This document shows positions 38,729 through 49,587 of a stretch of DNA of 64,000 nucleotides, piece after piece. The notes under the pieces were generated by a model, which was not told where the DNA came from, searched no databases, and was given only the letters and a program-made list of their open reading frames with translations. Position numbers and translations under genes: made by a program. How positions within the stretch are numbered: position 1 is the first letter of the stretch; every line of letters begins with the position of its first letter. Origin of the DNA: Kordia antarctica (GTDB lineage: Bacteria > Bacteroidota > Bacteroidia > Flavobacteriales > Flavobacteriaceae); the NCBI RefSeq assembly GCF_009901525.1, contig NZ_CP019288.1, positions 2,013,501 through 2,077,500 of the forward strand, read 5' to 3'.

Positions 38729-39355
38729 TTATGAATGCATTGCAGCAAAAGGTCCTGCGCGAACATCTGGAATTTCGTATGAAGTGTTTTCTATGTGAAT
38801 AGCCGTATAACTAGATTCCGTATACGCTAACGCAATAGTGATATTAATTTCTCCTGTGTGGAACGAATTTGCATTGGCAAACGGATTCGGATTTGGAGAT
38901 TTGTCGGAGTCTTTTTGTAATGATAGAATGTATTTTCCGTGAGTTCCTACATACGGATTGAAATCTGTTTGCAACTCATAAACAGCTATTTTATAGCTAT
39001 CTGCATTTTCGTACTCGTGAAACTGTAGTGCGTTTTTACTTGGGATTTCTTGCGATTTGCTATTTGAGGCAAATCCTTCTTCGGAAAGAATTTTCTTGAT
39101 TTCAGTAATCTTTTCAGTACTGAAATAGGCAATTTTAAGTGTTCCGCCTTGTTGTTTAACTTGAATGTTTTCAACACCTAACGCTTCTAATTGCTTTTTG
39201 ATTGCCAAAATCACTTCTTCAGTTTCCTCAAAAAGAGCTGCTTGGTCTGTAAATTGAAGCTCAATCTGCTGATTTGGCGCAGGTATTTGCTTCTGGTAGA
39301 AACCAAGTAACGTGATAAAGATTATTAAAGCACTAAAATACTTTTTTGCAATCAT
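38729..39355 (-). CDS. Exported protein with a SecD P1-like segment
   Basis: The 208-residue protein has one N-terminal hydrophobic helix (YFSALIIFITLLGFY). Residues about 48-95 read AIKKQLEALGVENIQV and TLKIAYFSTEKITEIKKIL, which line up with the SecD P1 base in the adjacent secDF (VLNKRIDQFGVTQPNI, ILIELPGAKDVIRIEKLV). The C-terminal half is not recognisable. It is 223 bp from secDF and 93 bp from a second SecD-like gene, all on the minus strand. A role in assisting or tuning SecDF is only inference. Confidence 0.7.
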   Translation of the reverse strand: MIAKKYFSALIIFITLLGFYQKQIPAPNQQIELQFTDQAALFEETEEVILAIKKQLEALGVENIQVKQQGGTLKIAYFSTEKITEIKKILSEEGFASNSKSQEIPSKNALQFHEYENADSYKIAVYELQTDFNPYVGTHGKYILSLQKDSDKSPNPNPFANANSFHTGEINITIALAYTESSYTAIHIENTSYEIPDVRAGPFAAMHS

Positions 39356-39448
39356 GCGTCAAATATAAAAATAAAGACTACAACTGTGTAGCGTTTCGGG
39401 AATTAATTTTGTTTTAAGGTGTTGAATAGTATTGTACTAGTTTTGAAT

Positions 39449-40408
39449 TTATTTCGATTGAGATGTTTCTTTCAAAGCTCCCATTTTGATAATTTTTAGT
39501 TTCGGAAGTTCTCCTGAACCAATAATACTTGCCATCATGGTAGCCTCATCTCTTGTGAAATTTCCTGATACTTGAGACCTTCCACCTGAAATTTTCCCAT
39601 TACTTACACTTGGTGCTGAATATACAACATTATCAATAACAATGGCTATATTTCCTCCTTCTCGATATACTTCATCGGTTAATTGTTCCCAAATAAGAGC
39701 GCCTTCCTTATTCATTAGCAAATCAATTACATACCTGTTTTCAGTATAGCCAGTAACTGCTTTTGATTGTGTTATGTAACTTCCATCTAATGGAGCTTCA
39801 TTCGTTGAACTTACAAATACTGCGTATAGAGGCAATCTACCTTGCTGATATTCATCTGGTTTTCCAAATGAGAATTTTATTTTTCCTCCAAGAGATTTGA
39901 TAAAAACAGGTTCTTTGTCAATTAATAATTCCTCAACACGTGCTTTATTTTCTTTGGTTACGTATGCCAAATAAAAATCTCCAGAGTTGAAATTGATAAT
40001 GTCTAAAATATTTTCAATATTCGTTTTTTCAGATATTTCAGAAGTGCTCTCAGCTATTGTATCCATTTTTTGAAAATGATCAATAATGAGGTTTTTCTCT
40101 TGACATACTTTAAAAAACTCTAGCTTTCCAGTAGTTTGAAAACTTTGCCAAGTCAGTATTGAATCAGCTCCTTTTTCATAATTTGCAATTATATTTTTCT
40201 GCGTTGTTGTAATTTCAATATTTCTAGCACCTAAAGATTGTAATCGTTTTTGAATTACGAGTTTCGCATTTTCTTTTTGATTTTCATCAAAGTTATCTTC
40301 CAAAATTTCAAATTGAATTTGCGCTTTTGATCCAGAAAATAATCCATCACAAGCTATTAAACAAAATATTGAAAAAAGCACACAACTTAGTAAGTATCTC
40401 TTTTTCAT
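39449..40408 (-). CDS. SecD P1-domain lipoprotein without membrane helices
   Basis: I chose the internal ATG at 40408 over the ATG at 40435 because it gives a proper lipoprotein signal (FCLIAC, Cys at residue 20); the product is 319 residues. The mature part follows the SecD periplasmic region: VIQKRLQSLGARNIEI, GKLEFFKV, then GNIAIVIDNVVYSAPSV, GKISGGRSQVSGNFT and ASIIGSGELP, matching secDF nearly word for word (GNIAIVLDNIVYSAPSV, GKISGGNSEISGNFT, VLRAGKLP). The SecD membrane domain is absent. It may act as a detached substrate-binding head anchored by lipid. It sits between secDF relatives and a DUF4412 gene. Confidence 0.9.
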   Translation of the reverse strand: MKKRYLLSCVLFSIFCLIACDGLFSGSKAQIQFEILEDNFDENQKENAKLVIQKRLQSLGARNIEITTTQKNIIANYEKGADSILTWQSFQTTGKLEFFKVCQEKNLIIDHFQKMDTIAESTSEISEKTNIENILDIINFNSGDFYLAYVTKENKARVEELLIDKEPVFIKSLGGKIKFSFGKPDEYQQGRLPLYAVFVSSTNEAPLDGSYITQSKAVTGYTENRYVIDLLMNKEGALIWEQLTDEVYREGGNIAIVIDNVVYSAPSVSNGKISGGRSQVSGNFTRDEATMMASIIGSGELPKLKIIKMGALKETSQSK

Positions 40409-40431
40409 AAGAATATATAGTTTTTTAAACA

Positions 40432-40463
40432 ACAAAGGCTACAATTCTCATTATAGCCTTTGT
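40432..40463 (-). terminator. Terminator-like hairpin after the DUF4412 gene
   Basis: The 10-bp stem acaaaggcta (40432-40441) and tagcctttgt (40454-40463) lies just past the DUF4412 stop. The T tract is weak. Confidence 0.55.
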
Positions 40464-40483
40464 AAATATAAGATATTTATATG

Positions 40484-41137
40484 TTATTGTTCTTTCATGT
40501 TTTTGTAACCTTCTGGCGGCGTAGTATCAAATAAATCTTTAGAAACTTTTTCTTTTTCAATTTTAGTTACTTCTGTTGTGATCAGCATGTCCATTCCCAT
40601 TTGGTTCATTTTGATAATCGTATATAAAGGAAATCCTTTCATTTTATCTCCTAACGCAGTAGCTTGCTGTGATACTACCGGAATTGCTTCCGTAGTATAA
40701 ATTTCCATTTCCATCTTCACTCCGTCTTTATTAATCGTGACCTTATATTGCTTGCACTCGTATCCTAAAACCGTTTTTGTTTTATCGCCTTCAACAACCG
40801 TAATATTTTTTAGATCCTCTTCATTTACAAGATTTTTTTGCAATGTGTACATTTTACCAAGCGCAGGATTATCCATCAACATTAACATTTCGTTTTTGTC
40901 AGCGTTGATAATCGTTGTAATATCACCTGACATTGGGTTTGTCAATTCTGATCTTGAACTTTTTCCATTAAAGAACGTAATGGTTTCCATTTTCCCCATC
41001 ATTTCCAATTGAGCCTGCATTTGCTCATTGTCTGTAGTCATGGTTTGCTTTGACGTAATTTTCCCTTCTGTGATTTTTTCTTGAGCAAAAGCCATTACAC
41101 TGAATGCTAACGTTAGAAATAGAACTATTTTTTTCAT
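40484..41137 (-). CDS. Secreted DUF4412-like protein
   Basis: The 217-residue protein has a signal peptide ending VMAFAQ. The mature part contains SSRSELTNPMSGDITTIINAD, LGYECKQYKVTI and MEIYTTEAIP, the pattern of DUF4412 periplasmic proteins of unknown function. It is rich in Met (QMQAQLEMMGKME, MNQMGMDMLI), which could reflect metal contact, but that is speculation. It is flanked by hairpin terminators and so probably forms a single-gene transcript. Confidence 0.8.
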   Translation of the reverse strand: MKKIVLFLTLAFSVMAFAQEKITEGKITSKQTMTTDNEQMQAQLEMMGKMETITFFNGKSSRSELTNPMSGDITTIINADKNEMLMLMDNPALGKMYTLQKNLVNEEDLKNITVVEGDKTKTVLGYECKQYKVTINKDGVKMEMEIYTTEAIPVVSQQATALGDKMKGFPLYTIIKMNQMGMDMLITTEVTKIEKEKVSKDLFDTTPPEGYKNMKEQ

Positions 41138-41164
41138 GATTTTTGTTTTTAATTTGGTTGTAAA

Positions 41165-41196
41165 AAAACCTCAAAGCTATATAGCGATGAGGTTTT
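41165..41196 (-). terminator. Terminator of mdh
   Basis: Aaaacctca (41165-41173) pairs with tgaggtttt (41188-41196), with an inner gct-atat-agc stem. It lies 29 bp after the mdh stop. Confidence 0.7.
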
Positions 41197-41224
41197 AAAT
41201 GTGTTTATTTTGAACTTATAATTT

Positions 41225-42151
41225 TTATAATTCTAACAATCCGTTTGTTTTCTTTACACCTTCAGCACTTTCTGCCATATGTGCTTTTTCGGCATCGCTT
41301 AATTTGATTTCAACAATACTTTCTATTCCGTTTTTCCCTAAAATTACAGGAACTCCGATACATAAATCGTTTAATCCGTATTCTCCTTCTAATAAAACAG
41401 AACAAGGAAACATTTTCTTTTGATCGCAAGCAATTGCCTGTACCAATCCAGAAACTGCTGCTCCTGGCGCATACCAAGCTGAAGTTCCTAATAATTTGGT
41501 AAGAGTTGCTCCACCAACTTTGGTATCTTCTTTTACTTGGTTTAAACGGTCTTCTGATAAAAATTCAGAAACTTTTACACTGTTACGAGTTGCGTGTGCC
41601 GTTAAAGGAACCATTCCTTTGTCGCTGTGTCCACCAATTACCATTCCGTCTACATCAGAAATTGGTGCTTCTAATGCTTCTGCTAATCTGTATTTGAAAC
41701 GAGCACTATCTAAAGCGCCGCCCATTCCAATAATTCTACTTTTTGGCAATCCTGTAGTTTTGTGTACCAAATATGTCATTGTATCCATTGGATTACTTAC
41801 TACAATGATAATTGTATTTGGAGAATGCTCAATTAAACTTGAAGAAACTGTTTTTACAATTCCTGCGTTGATTCCGATTAATTCTTCACGTGTCATTCCC
41901 GGTTTACGAGGAATTCCTGAAGTAATTACACAAATATTACTTCCAGCTGTTTTAGAATAGTCATTTGTACTTCCCGTAATTTTAGTATCAAAACCATTTA
42001 ATGAAGCTGTTTGCATCAAATCCATAGCTTTTCCTTCTGCATATCCTTCTTTGATATCTAATAAAACGACTTCCGAAGCAAAGTTTTTAATGGCAATATA
42101 TTCTGCACAACTAGCACCTACGGCTCCTGCTCCTACAACTGTAACTTTCAT
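41225..42151 (-). CDS. mdh: Malate dehydrogenase (LDH-like type)
   Basis: The 308-residue NAD-dependent enzyme interconverts malate and oxaloacetate in the TCA cycle. The Rossmann start is VVGAGAVGASCAEYIA, and VVLLDIKEG carries the Asp that favours NAD. The active-site loop is SGIPRKPGMTREEL with the substrate Arg residues, and GGHSDKGMVPLTAHA contains the catalytic His. Length and order are standard for the Bacteroidota enzyme. It has its own terminator downstream. Confidence 0.97.
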   Translation of the reverse strand: MKVTVVGAGAVGASCAEYIAIKNFASEVVLLDIKEGYAEGKAMDLMQTASLNGFDTKITGSTNDYSKTAGSNICVITSGIPRKPGMTREELIGINAGIVKTVSSSLIEHSPNTIIIVVSNPMDTMTYLVHKTTGLPKSRIIGMGGALDSARFKYRLAEALEAPISDVDGMVIGGHSDKGMVPLTAHATRNSVKVSEFLSEDRLNQVKEDTKVGGATLTKLLGTSAWYAPGAAVSGLVQAIACDQKKMFPCSVLLEGEYGLNDLCIGVPVILGKNGIESIVEIKLSDAEKAHMAESAEGVKKTNGLLEL

Positions 42152-42239
42152 ATTTTTTGGTTTTTTAATGTATTGTTTCTAAGCGGCAAAAGTACGAATT
42201 AATCTCCTTTTAATGAAATTAGTAAGGCTTAAAATATTC

Positions 42240-43253
42240 TTAAAATGAAAAGTTCAATCCAAGACTTGCACTGTCAAACTCACCAAGAGAATAATCAGCA
42301 TTTATACTAAAAAAACCTAGTTTTAGATTTGCGCCAATTGTACCACGAACTCCTGAAATATCTTGTTCTATGGAGAATGGATTTGTGATAGTTTCTGAGA
42401 ATAATACACCATCTGTTACGGTATATGTTCCTAATAAGTCTGTGGTTGAGTCGCCTTTTAAGTATCCTAAACCTCCGTAGAAGTTGATGATTTTGAATTT
42501 TGTCCCAACAATTAACTGAAATAGAAAGGTATTTACTTCCGTTGCTACTTGCTGATTGTTTCCATTAACATTACTAGATTCAGTAAAATCATAATTTGCA
42601 TCTAAATGTGTATACGCAATCAGACCAGAAATAGCGACTGGAATTGCTTTTTCGGCTGGCAACCATGAAGTAAATTCTTGTTGAATTCCAAAACCATACG
42701 TACTTAAATCAACATCTTCTGAATCTACTTTTGGAAAGAAACGTGCTTTGACTTGTGTTCCTTTAAATGGTGAGAAACTAGCTTGAACATAAGCTGTTGG
42801 TATAATGTCTACATTTTCTGAACCGATTCCTGTTGGTAATGTAATTTCAACTTCTTGACTCCCAAAAACTGGATCATCATAGGTAACTATTACCGTAACA
42901 TCAGGTTCATTGTGACCTAAAGCTGTTGCAACCGTTTTTGACGGACTGTTGTCTGGAAATCGAATATTTTCATAATCTGCAACGTTCAGTTGAAATTCTT
43001 TTTTCTCATCTTTTATAAGAGATATATTTCCAACTATTGAAATTTCAAAACCGAAACGTTTTGGTGCCTTTGCACTATTAAACCAACCTGTGTTAATTCC
43101 GTAAGCCAAACCTTCTGATGCCGGCGCAATGTAATCTGTCGTAAATCTTTTTGCATCATCAATACCTGCAGCAAGTAATTCGTTAATATTTTCTTGGGCA
43201 TTTACATGTGATATTGCTAAAAAAGCAATGAATAGGAGTTGTAATTTTTTCAT
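42240..43253 (-). CDS. Outer-membrane protein, DUF6588-like
   Basis: This 337-residue protein has a signal peptide ending SHVNAQ. The following DDAKRFTTDYIAPASEGLAYG and GWFNSAKAPKRFGFEIS are features I associate with DUF6588 proteins. Later strands (FKIINFYGGLGYLKG, GANLKLGFFSINADYSLG) and the C-terminal Phe suggest a beta-barrel in the outer membrane. The substrate is unknown. The family assignment is from memory and less certain than the location. Confidence 0.75.
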   Translation of the reverse strand: MKKLQLLFIAFLAISHVNAQENINELLAAGIDDAKRFTTDYIAPASEGLAYGINTGWFNSAKAPKRFGFEISIVGNISLIKDEKKEFQLNVADYENIRFPDNSPSKTVATALGHNEPDVTVIVTYDDPVFGSQEVEITLPTGIGSENVDIIPTAYVQASFSPFKGTQVKARFFPKVDSEDVDLSTYGFGIQQEFTSWLPAEKAIPVAISGLIAYTHLDANYDFTESSNVNGNNQQVATEVNTFLFQLIVGTKFKIINFYGGLGYLKGDSTTDLLGTYTVTDGVLFSETITNPFSIEQDISGVRGTIGANLKLGFFSINADYSLGEFDSASLGLNFSF

Positions 43254-43348
43254 AATTCGTTAGGTTAAATTTAAAGCGATAAAAATAATGAATACGTACT
43301 ACAATACATACAGGAAATTGCCCCTTTTTTACATTTTTAAAGAAAAAG

Positions 43349-43384
43349 AAAGGCAACTACATACTTAAATACGTAATTGCCTTT
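43349..43384 (-). terminator. Minus-strand terminator beside the gyrB ghost
   Basis: Left arm 43349-43363 and right arm 43370-43384 pair over 15 positions. Two positions mispair on the plus strand but form G-U pairs on the minus strand, so the hairpin is tuned for minus-strand RNA, and a T-rich tract follows in that direction. No intact minus-strand gene now ends here; only the gyrB ghost at 43412 does. Confidence 0.75.
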
Positions 43385-43411
43385 GATATGGTTTTCTAAA
43401 AAAAATATTAT

Positions 43412-43453
43412 TTACGCATCAATACGTGCAAACACTGCATTTTTCTCAATAAA
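43412..43453 (-). pseudogene. Ghost of the gyrB 3' end (13 codons plus stop)
   Basis: The minus-strand translation is FIEKNAVFARIDA followed by TAA. The intact gyrB at 44311 ends [13 protein letters not shown]. The two 42-bp segments differ at 5 positions, two of them in synonymous changes (GAG/GAA, GTG/GTC), so both have a coding history. Homology stops at the 5' side of this block. A terminator oriented for minus-strand transcription lies 27 bp beyond the stop. Confidence 0.85.
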
Positions 43454-43487
43454 TATTATTCGTATCTTTATGTAAAAATTTTGCGAC

Positions 43488-44228
43488 ATGAAAAAAATTA
43501 CTTTATTAATATGTGCATTCATTTGTTTTTCTTTTGGATTTGCACAACAAGATTTAATTGGAGGCGGAAACATGTGGACATTACATTATATGGTAATTGA
43601 CGGGAATACTATTAATGTGACACAACCGCATCCATCAAACCAAGGTTACCATCCAGGAATTCAGTTCGTTGAATCATCACCTAATAATTATGATTTTTAT
43701 GCGAACGGAGGTGATATCAATTATGCTTTCAATTCATCATCATCACTTACCATCAATCCAGATACATTTATAGTTCAAGATTTAGCTGTAAGCCTAGGAT
43801 TATGTTTTTTCTATTGTACACTCGAAGCTCAATACTTAGATACTATAATTGTTGGAAATTATAATTCGCCAAGAACCTTTGATTATGAGATTATTGATGA
43901 AGGTAATGGTAATAAAACATTAATAATTGACACGCCTGAAGGAAATAGAGCTGTACATGGAAACTATATACTTTCACTTGAAAAGTTTCGTAAAAAAAGC
44001 ATTGTGATGTATCCCAATCCCGTAAAAAAGAAATTATATTTTAATTTCAAAGGGTTTTCGGTAGAAAAAATAGAAATACTCTCATTAGTAGGTTCAACTA
44101 TTTTTGAAACAAAAATTTCACATCAAGAAAATTCCTTAGACGTATCATTTTTGTCACCTGGAATTTATTTTATAAAAACTATTTATAAAGATGGAGACAC
44201 GCATATTTCTCGATTAATCAAAGAATGA
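43488..44228 (+). CDS. T9SS cargo protein with type A sorting domain
   Basis: This 246-residue protein has a signal peptide ending FGFAQ. The N-terminal part (GGNMWTLHYMVIDGNTINV, HPGIQFVESSPNNYDFYANG) looks like a small beta-rich domain with two Cys in LGLCFFYCTLEAQ. The last 75 residues are a type A sorting domain: MYPNPVKKKLYFNFKG, VEKIEILSLVGSTIFE and LSPGIYFIKTIYKDG. A TATCTTTA box lies at 43463-43470. It sits in the roughly 860-bp segment between the gyrB ghost and gyrB, so it is likely to have arrived with that segment. Confidence 0.88.
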   Translation: MKKITLLICAFICFSFGFAQQDLIGGGNMWTLHYMVIDGNTINVTQPHPSNQGYHPGIQFVESSPNNYDFYANGGDINYAFNSSSSLTINPDTFIVQDLAVSLGLCFFYCTLEAQYLDTIIVGNYNSPRTFDYEIIDEGNGNKTLIIDTPEGNRAVHGNYILSLEKFRKKSIVMYPNPVKKKLYFNFKGFSVEKIEILSLVGSTIFETKISHQENSLDVSFLSPGIYFIKTIYKDGDTHISRLIKE

Positions 44229-44258
44229 TTCGTTTTTTTTAGCATCACTTTAATGCAC

Positions 44259-44290
44259 AAAAAAATGCCCCATAAAAGAGGCATTTTTTT
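44259..44290. terminator. Terminator between the T9SS cargo gene and gyrB
   Basis: Aaaaaaatgcc (44259-44269) pairs with ggcattttttt (44280-44290). T tracts on both strands let it serve both convergent genes. Confidence 0.85.
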
Positions 44291-44310
44291 GTTTTTATGA
44301 AATATGATTA

Positions 44311-46637
<2,327 letters not shown>

Positions 46638-47651
46638 ATGAAAACAAAATTACTATTGCTTGCATCACTATTCGGTTATGCTTGCTTTTCTCAAACGATT
46701 TCAACATTTACGAGTGATCCAAATTCTGATTTTACCATCGTTAATCCTACTATGCCAGTTGATCAAACACCAACAGGCGCTAATGCCGTTTGGGATTTTA
46801 GTGGACCAACTCCTTCCGGAACAAATATTGATACGTATGCAGCTCCAACTGCTGGTCAATTAACTACGTATCCTGGCACAACACAAGTTTTATCTATTAC
46901 ATCACAAGGTGGAACGCCAACGGTAAGTGAATTTTTCTTGAAAGAAGATGGAAGCGGAACTTCTATCACAGGAGTTTCACAAGGAGATATTACGTTAAAT
47001 TACAGTGGCACAAATGCTTTTATTGGATTGTTTCCATTAAGTTTTGGAGCAAATAATTCGGGAGCTGTTTCAGGTACATTTTCATATCAAGGTACCAACG
47101 GAACTTTTACAGGAACTTTAACCGCAACCGTTGATGCGTATGGAACATTAACTATGAACGACCTTCTTTGTTGTGGAGGCTATACTGGAAATGTAACACG
47201 TTTGCGTATTGACCAAAACTTAAATTTTAGTGTCCCACCATTTAATAATATAGGAACGTTGACACAAACAACATATTACTATTATGATAATACTGCCGAT
47301 AATTTAGCATACAGATATAATAATGCACATATTGTTTCTGCGCTTTTAGGCGTTGATGAAACCACAGAAACCTATGAACGTAATACAGCCATCACACTTT
47401 CTAGAAATACGATTGAAGCTTCTCGTTTTAAGTTATATCCGAATCCTACTAAAGATTTTATAAGGATTGATTCAGAAGACAATCAAGTTATAAAAACAGT
47501 GAAAATTGTAGATATTCAAGGAAGAACTGTTTTTACTACAAATCAACATACAGAAAATATTTCAGTAAGCAATTTACAAAAAGGAATGTATTTTATGACG
47601 CTTGAAACGGAAGCTGGACAATCTGCAACCAAAAAATTTATCAAGCAATAA
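46638..47651 (+). CDS. T9SS cargo protein with type A sorting domain
   Basis: The 337-residue protein has a signal peptide ending FGYACFSQ. The N-terminal 240 residues form a beta-rich domain of unknown role (ANAVWDFSGPTPSG, FFLKEDGSGTSITGVS). The C-terminal 80 residues are a type A sorting domain: RFKLYPNPTKDFIRIDS, VKIVDIQGRTVFTTN and LQKGMYFMTLETEAG. Export across the outer membrane by T9SS and surface attachment or release are expected. A strong terminator follows. Confidence 0.92.
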   Translation: MKTKLLLLASLFGYACFSQTISTFTSDPNSDFTIVNPTMPVDQTPTGANAVWDFSGPTPSGTNIDTYAAPTAGQLTTYPGTTQVLSITSQGGTPTVSEFFLKEDGSGTSITGVSQGDITLNYSGTNAFIGLFPLSFGANNSGAVSGTFSYQGTNGTFTGTLTATVDAYGTLTMNDLLCCGGYTGNVTRLRIDQNLNFSVPPFNNIGTLTQTTYYYYDNTADNLAYRYNNAHIVSALLGVDETTETYERNTAITLSRNTIEASRFKLYPNPTKDFIRIDSEDNQVIKTVKIVDIQGRTVFTTNQHTENISVSNLQKGMYFMTLETEAGQSATKKFIKQ

Positions 47652-47669
47652 CGAAGTATTTTTATATAA

Positions 47670-47711
47670 AAAAACGCTCAATATTTATTATAATAGATGT
47701 TGAGCGTTTTT
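47670..47711 (+). terminator. Terminator after the 337-residue T9SS cargo gene
   Basis: Aaaaacgctcaa (47670-47681) pairs with ttgagcgttttt (47700-47711), 12 bp, followed by T-rich sequence. Confidence 0.85.
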
Positions 47712-47730
47712 AGTTTATTAGTTTAACGCT

Positions 47731-48006
47731 AGTTCGATATAAAAACTAGGAGTGTGTTTTTTGTCTTTTCCGCAGTATAGCAGGGATTTTTCGTTAAAAA
47801 TTTTTGAATCCTTGGAGAAAATTTAGAAAAATTCATGCGGTTTTAGTTTTTCCCAAAAAGAAAAACTAAAAATACCTCTGGAAAAGCGCACTTTCTTTTC
47901 TTTGTGCGCACAAAGAAAACGAAACTAAAAATATGACAATCAGATACTTATTACTTCTTTTTAAAATATGTTCAAAATTTTATTTGAGTAGATTTATATT
48001 GAACTC
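47731..48006 (-). mobile_element. MITE-like dispersed element, copy 2 (276 bp)
   Basis: This is the inverted, uninterrupted counterpart of 25976-26283. Its ends are agttcgatataaa (47731) and tttatattgaact (ending 48005), an imperfect terminal inverted repeat of about 12 bp. It carries a perfect 24-bp palindrome at 47896-47919 (centre tgtgcgcaca) and the same 12-bp TTTTAGTTTTTC hairpin. It fills the gap between two convergent genes. No ORF is present. Confidence 0.75.
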
Positions 48007-48017
48007 ACATTAGTTTA

Positions 48018-48647
48018 TTAAAAAACATATGAAATTTTGGGGACAAGTGCCAAACCACCAATATTTTCCCGTACTGCGCCTTCTACTTTGTACGGAGCAT
48101 AATTTACACTAACTCCTATGACAAATTTATTTCCTTCGCTAAATTTATATTGATATTCCAATCCTGGACTGAATAAAACTGCGCTTACGGTTTCGTATTT
48201 TTCTTCGCCTTCGTCTCCGCTGTAAAATGGATTTCGGGCATCAGTAGTAATTGCAGAAACACCTAAACCTAGTTTTAATTCAAGGTTTCCTTTTGCTGTT
48301 GTGTGCAAACTTTTTTTGAAATTTACCGTAAAATTAAGCATCATTGTACTTTTTGCTTGAATTGTGTCAATTGTTCTTCGATACAAAAAATCATCTTTCT
48401 GATTTGGCACAACTACTTGCAACGTTAAGCTAATCGCTCTTTTTCTGCGCAACGGAAAGTTTCCGCTAATTTCTAAAAATGGAGCTGTGCCAAAGTAATT
48501 ACTTAATTGTCCTTGTGGCATAAAAATTCCGCCGCCAATGGCAAATGTTGCATTGTCAAACGAATCAAAAATAGAGGAATCGTTTTGCGCTGTTGCGAAA
48601 CTAAGACTTAAAAATACTGTTACGAGAATTGAAATTACATGTTTCAT
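48018..48647 (-). CDS. Outer-membrane beta-barrel protein of unknown function
   Basis: The 209-residue protein has a signal peptide ending SFATAQ and alternating strand pattern: FAIGGGIFMPQGQLSNYFG, LEISGNFPLRRKRAISLTL, LELKLGLGVSAITTDA, YQYKFSEGNKFVIGVSVNY, ending LVPKISYVF with the C-terminal Phe typical of barrels. It is of the small 8-strand type in size. No specific family is recognised. It converges with the MITE-like copy 2. Confidence 0.75.
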   Translation of the reverse strand: MKHVISILVTVFLSLSFATAQNDSSIFDSFDNATFAIGGGIFMPQGQLSNYFGTAPFLEISGNFPLRRKRAISLTLQVVVPNQKDDFLYRRTIDTIQAKSTMMLNFTVNFKKSLHTTAKGNLELKLGLGVSAITTDARNPFYSGDEGEEKYETVSAVLFSPGLEYQYKFSEGNKFVIGVSVNYAPYKVEGAVRENIGGLALVPKISYVF

Positions 48648-48806
48648 AGTGAATACGTTTTAAATTCAATTCAAAAGTATTGTGATTTACACAGAATAAA
48701 TGACTGTAATCACGAATGAAAATTTTATTTTTTGTGATTTTCGCAAATTAAATATAATGTTAATAATGGAATACTATTTGATGATTAGATGCACAAACCA
48801 TTTATT

Positions 48807-49580
48807 ATGAAAAAATCACTTCTACTTCTCGTATTAATTTTTGGACTTCAAAAAGCTGGCGCTGATTGTATGGGAAGCGGTATGACTTTTTATCCTTTAG
48901 AGAAAGAAATTAATCGCAATTCAATGTTTATTATTGAAGGATATGCAATGAGCAAAAAAACCATTAAATCCTTTCATAACAGAAAAGTATATTTACAAAG
49001 TGGAACTGGCGAACTTGTAGAATTGAAGCTTCAAGAAATTTTATACAGTTCTTTTAGTTTAGCACAAGCTATTTTTATTCCTTCAAAAACATTGCAACCA
49101 AACACGAAGTATTCTTTGAAATATGAAAATCAGACGGATAGCGAAACCATTGAACTTCAGCATCGCTTTTATGGAGGCAAAAAACCTTTATATTGGATCA
49201 CTACGAATCAAAAATATAGCACAAAACTAAGAACTTCAATTACTACAACGTACAAAGAATCAATTGTAGAACAATATGGTTGCGGTCCAGCAGTATATGC
49301 TGTGTTTGATGTTAAAAATGATCCAAATAAGCAAGCTTGGTATAAAACTGAATTATTAGACGTTTCTACGAATACTACAAAAGTTTATTATATTAAATCC
49401 AATAACAATAAACTTAGTGTCGGTCACGGAATGTGTTCCGGAGCTTTTAGTTTTAGCCGAAAGGGAGATTATAAAGTTCGTTTTACGCCTGTAAATTCTG
49501 ATGGAAAAACTTCTAAAGCTACAGATTGGATTCCATTTAAAAGTCCATTTATGGAATCTATAAATAAAAATGGCTTTTAA
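48807..49580 (+). CDS. Secreted protein of unknown function
   Basis: I chose the ATG at 48807 rather than 48789 because MKKSLLLLVLIFGLQKAGA is a clean signal peptide; the product is 257 residues. The mature part starts DCMGSGMTFYP and appears Ig-like (FIIEGYAMSKKTIKSFHNR, LQPNTKYSLKYENQTDSE). Three further Cys occur in EQYGCGPAVYAVFD and GHGMCSGAFSFS. No family is recognised. It converges with the epimerase gene, 7 bp apart. Confidence 0.7.
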   Translation: MKKSLLLLVLIFGLQKAGADCMGSGMTFYPLEKEINRNSMFIIEGYAMSKKTIKSFHNRKVYLQSGTGELVELKLQEILYSSFSLAQAIFIPSKTLQPNTKYSLKYENQTDSETIELQHRFYGGKKPLYWITTNQKYSTKLRTSITTTYKESIVEQYGCGPAVYAVFDVKNDPNKQAWYKTELLDVSTNTTKVYYIKSNNNKLSVGHGMCSGAFSFSRKGDYKVRFTPVNSDGKTSKATDWIPFKSPFMESINKNGF

Positions 49581-49587
49581 CCCTTAT

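Noticed and set aside
41496-41960. 154-codon plus-strand frame opposite mdh
   Set aside because: Antisense shadow of mdh.
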